Positions 5,416 to 5,591 of a stretch of 5,591 nucleotides of DNA are shown piece after piece. The first letter of the stretch is position 1; every line of letters begins with the position of its first letter. This DNA is from Pseudomonadota bacterium. Its GTDB lineage: Bacteria; Pseudomonadota; Alphaproteobacteria; Sphingomonadales; Sphingomonadaceae. The translations under genes were made by a program, and so were the position numbers. The notes beneath the pieces are model-generated. The model searched no databases, was not told the DNA's origin, and saw nothing but the letters and a program-made list of their open reading frames with translations. The stretch covers positions 1 to 5,591 of the forward strand of contig JAEZFL010000149.1 in the NCBI GenBank assembly GCA_023417515.1, written 5' to 3'.

Positions 5416-5591
5416 ATTCGATTGCTGACCTACACGTCGAGCACGGTCTACGGCTTCTGCGCACACGGCTTATGGGTACCAATCACAGATGGCAGGACGT
5501 GCGGCTCGGCACACCGACTTCGCAGGATGGAGTTCGGCCGGGGACTCAGCGGCCGATTCGCTAATCCGAAAAGCGGGCGTCTGCTCGGGAC

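Noticed and set aside
5499..5512. Inverted repeat GTGC-N6-GCAC upstream of the XRE gene
   Set aside because: Four-base arms are too short to distinguish an operator from chance.
5489..5591. Plus-strand frames open to the window edge (ATG at 5489 and 5527)
   Set aside because: They are 20-35 codons long, without a convincing ribosome binding site or recognisable sequence, and are cut by the window end. A gene start here can be neither supported nor excluded.
5448..5591. Minus-strand frame entering from the right edge and stopping at 5448
   Set aside because: Its 47 codons show no recognisable protein sequence and overlap the possible 5' end of the XRE gene; chance is a sufficient explanation.

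Overview
The window reads as a chromosomal segment of a GC-rich alphaproteobacterium, most likely a member of the Sphingomonadales. This is inferred from strong G/C-ending codon use, an RNase E-type acidic tail ending in a Trp-Trp motif, a short two-domain Ppx/GppA protein next to RlmE, and intergenic palindromes of a style I associate with that order. No database search was possible.

Left part, plus strand: the 3' end of a gene that is probably rne (to 464). It is followed by a palindromic repeat (473-540) and a second hairpin (541-564). Next come a BepA-like M48 metalloprotease with TPRs (591-1982) and, 21 bases later, a DsbA-family thiol oxidoreductase with an ScsC/Com1-like N-terminal helix (2004-2732). 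These two look like one envelope-quality-control operon, since both are exported and the E. coli counterpart BepA is tied to disulfide maturation of LptD.

Middle part, minus strand: a Ppx/GppA phosphatase (start 4727, stop 3681) lies upstream of the 23S rRNA 2'-O-methyltransferase gene rlmE (3520-2870). The convergent junction with the dsbA-like gene (2733-2869) is packed with hairpins. The ppx-rlmE gap (3521-3680) also consists almost entirely of palindromes, one of which covers the rlmE ribosome binding site. The arms of that gap can pair in two mutually exclusive ways.

Right part: a clear promoter and a tRNA-Gln(CUG) gene with encoded CCA on the plus strand, divergent from ppx. Beyond it the base composition and codon use change. 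A near-copy of the tRNA 3' end lies about 120 bases downstream, followed by a small XRE-type regulator on the minus strand. This looks like the edge of an acquired segment integrated at tRNA-Gln, although no integrase is visible in the window. The last 125 bases hold no gene I can support.

Most of the window is ordinary core genome. The points worth a second look are the attenuator-like palindrome array in front of rlmE, the att-like duplication next to tRNA-Gln, and a perfect 19-base palindrome inside the XRE gene.
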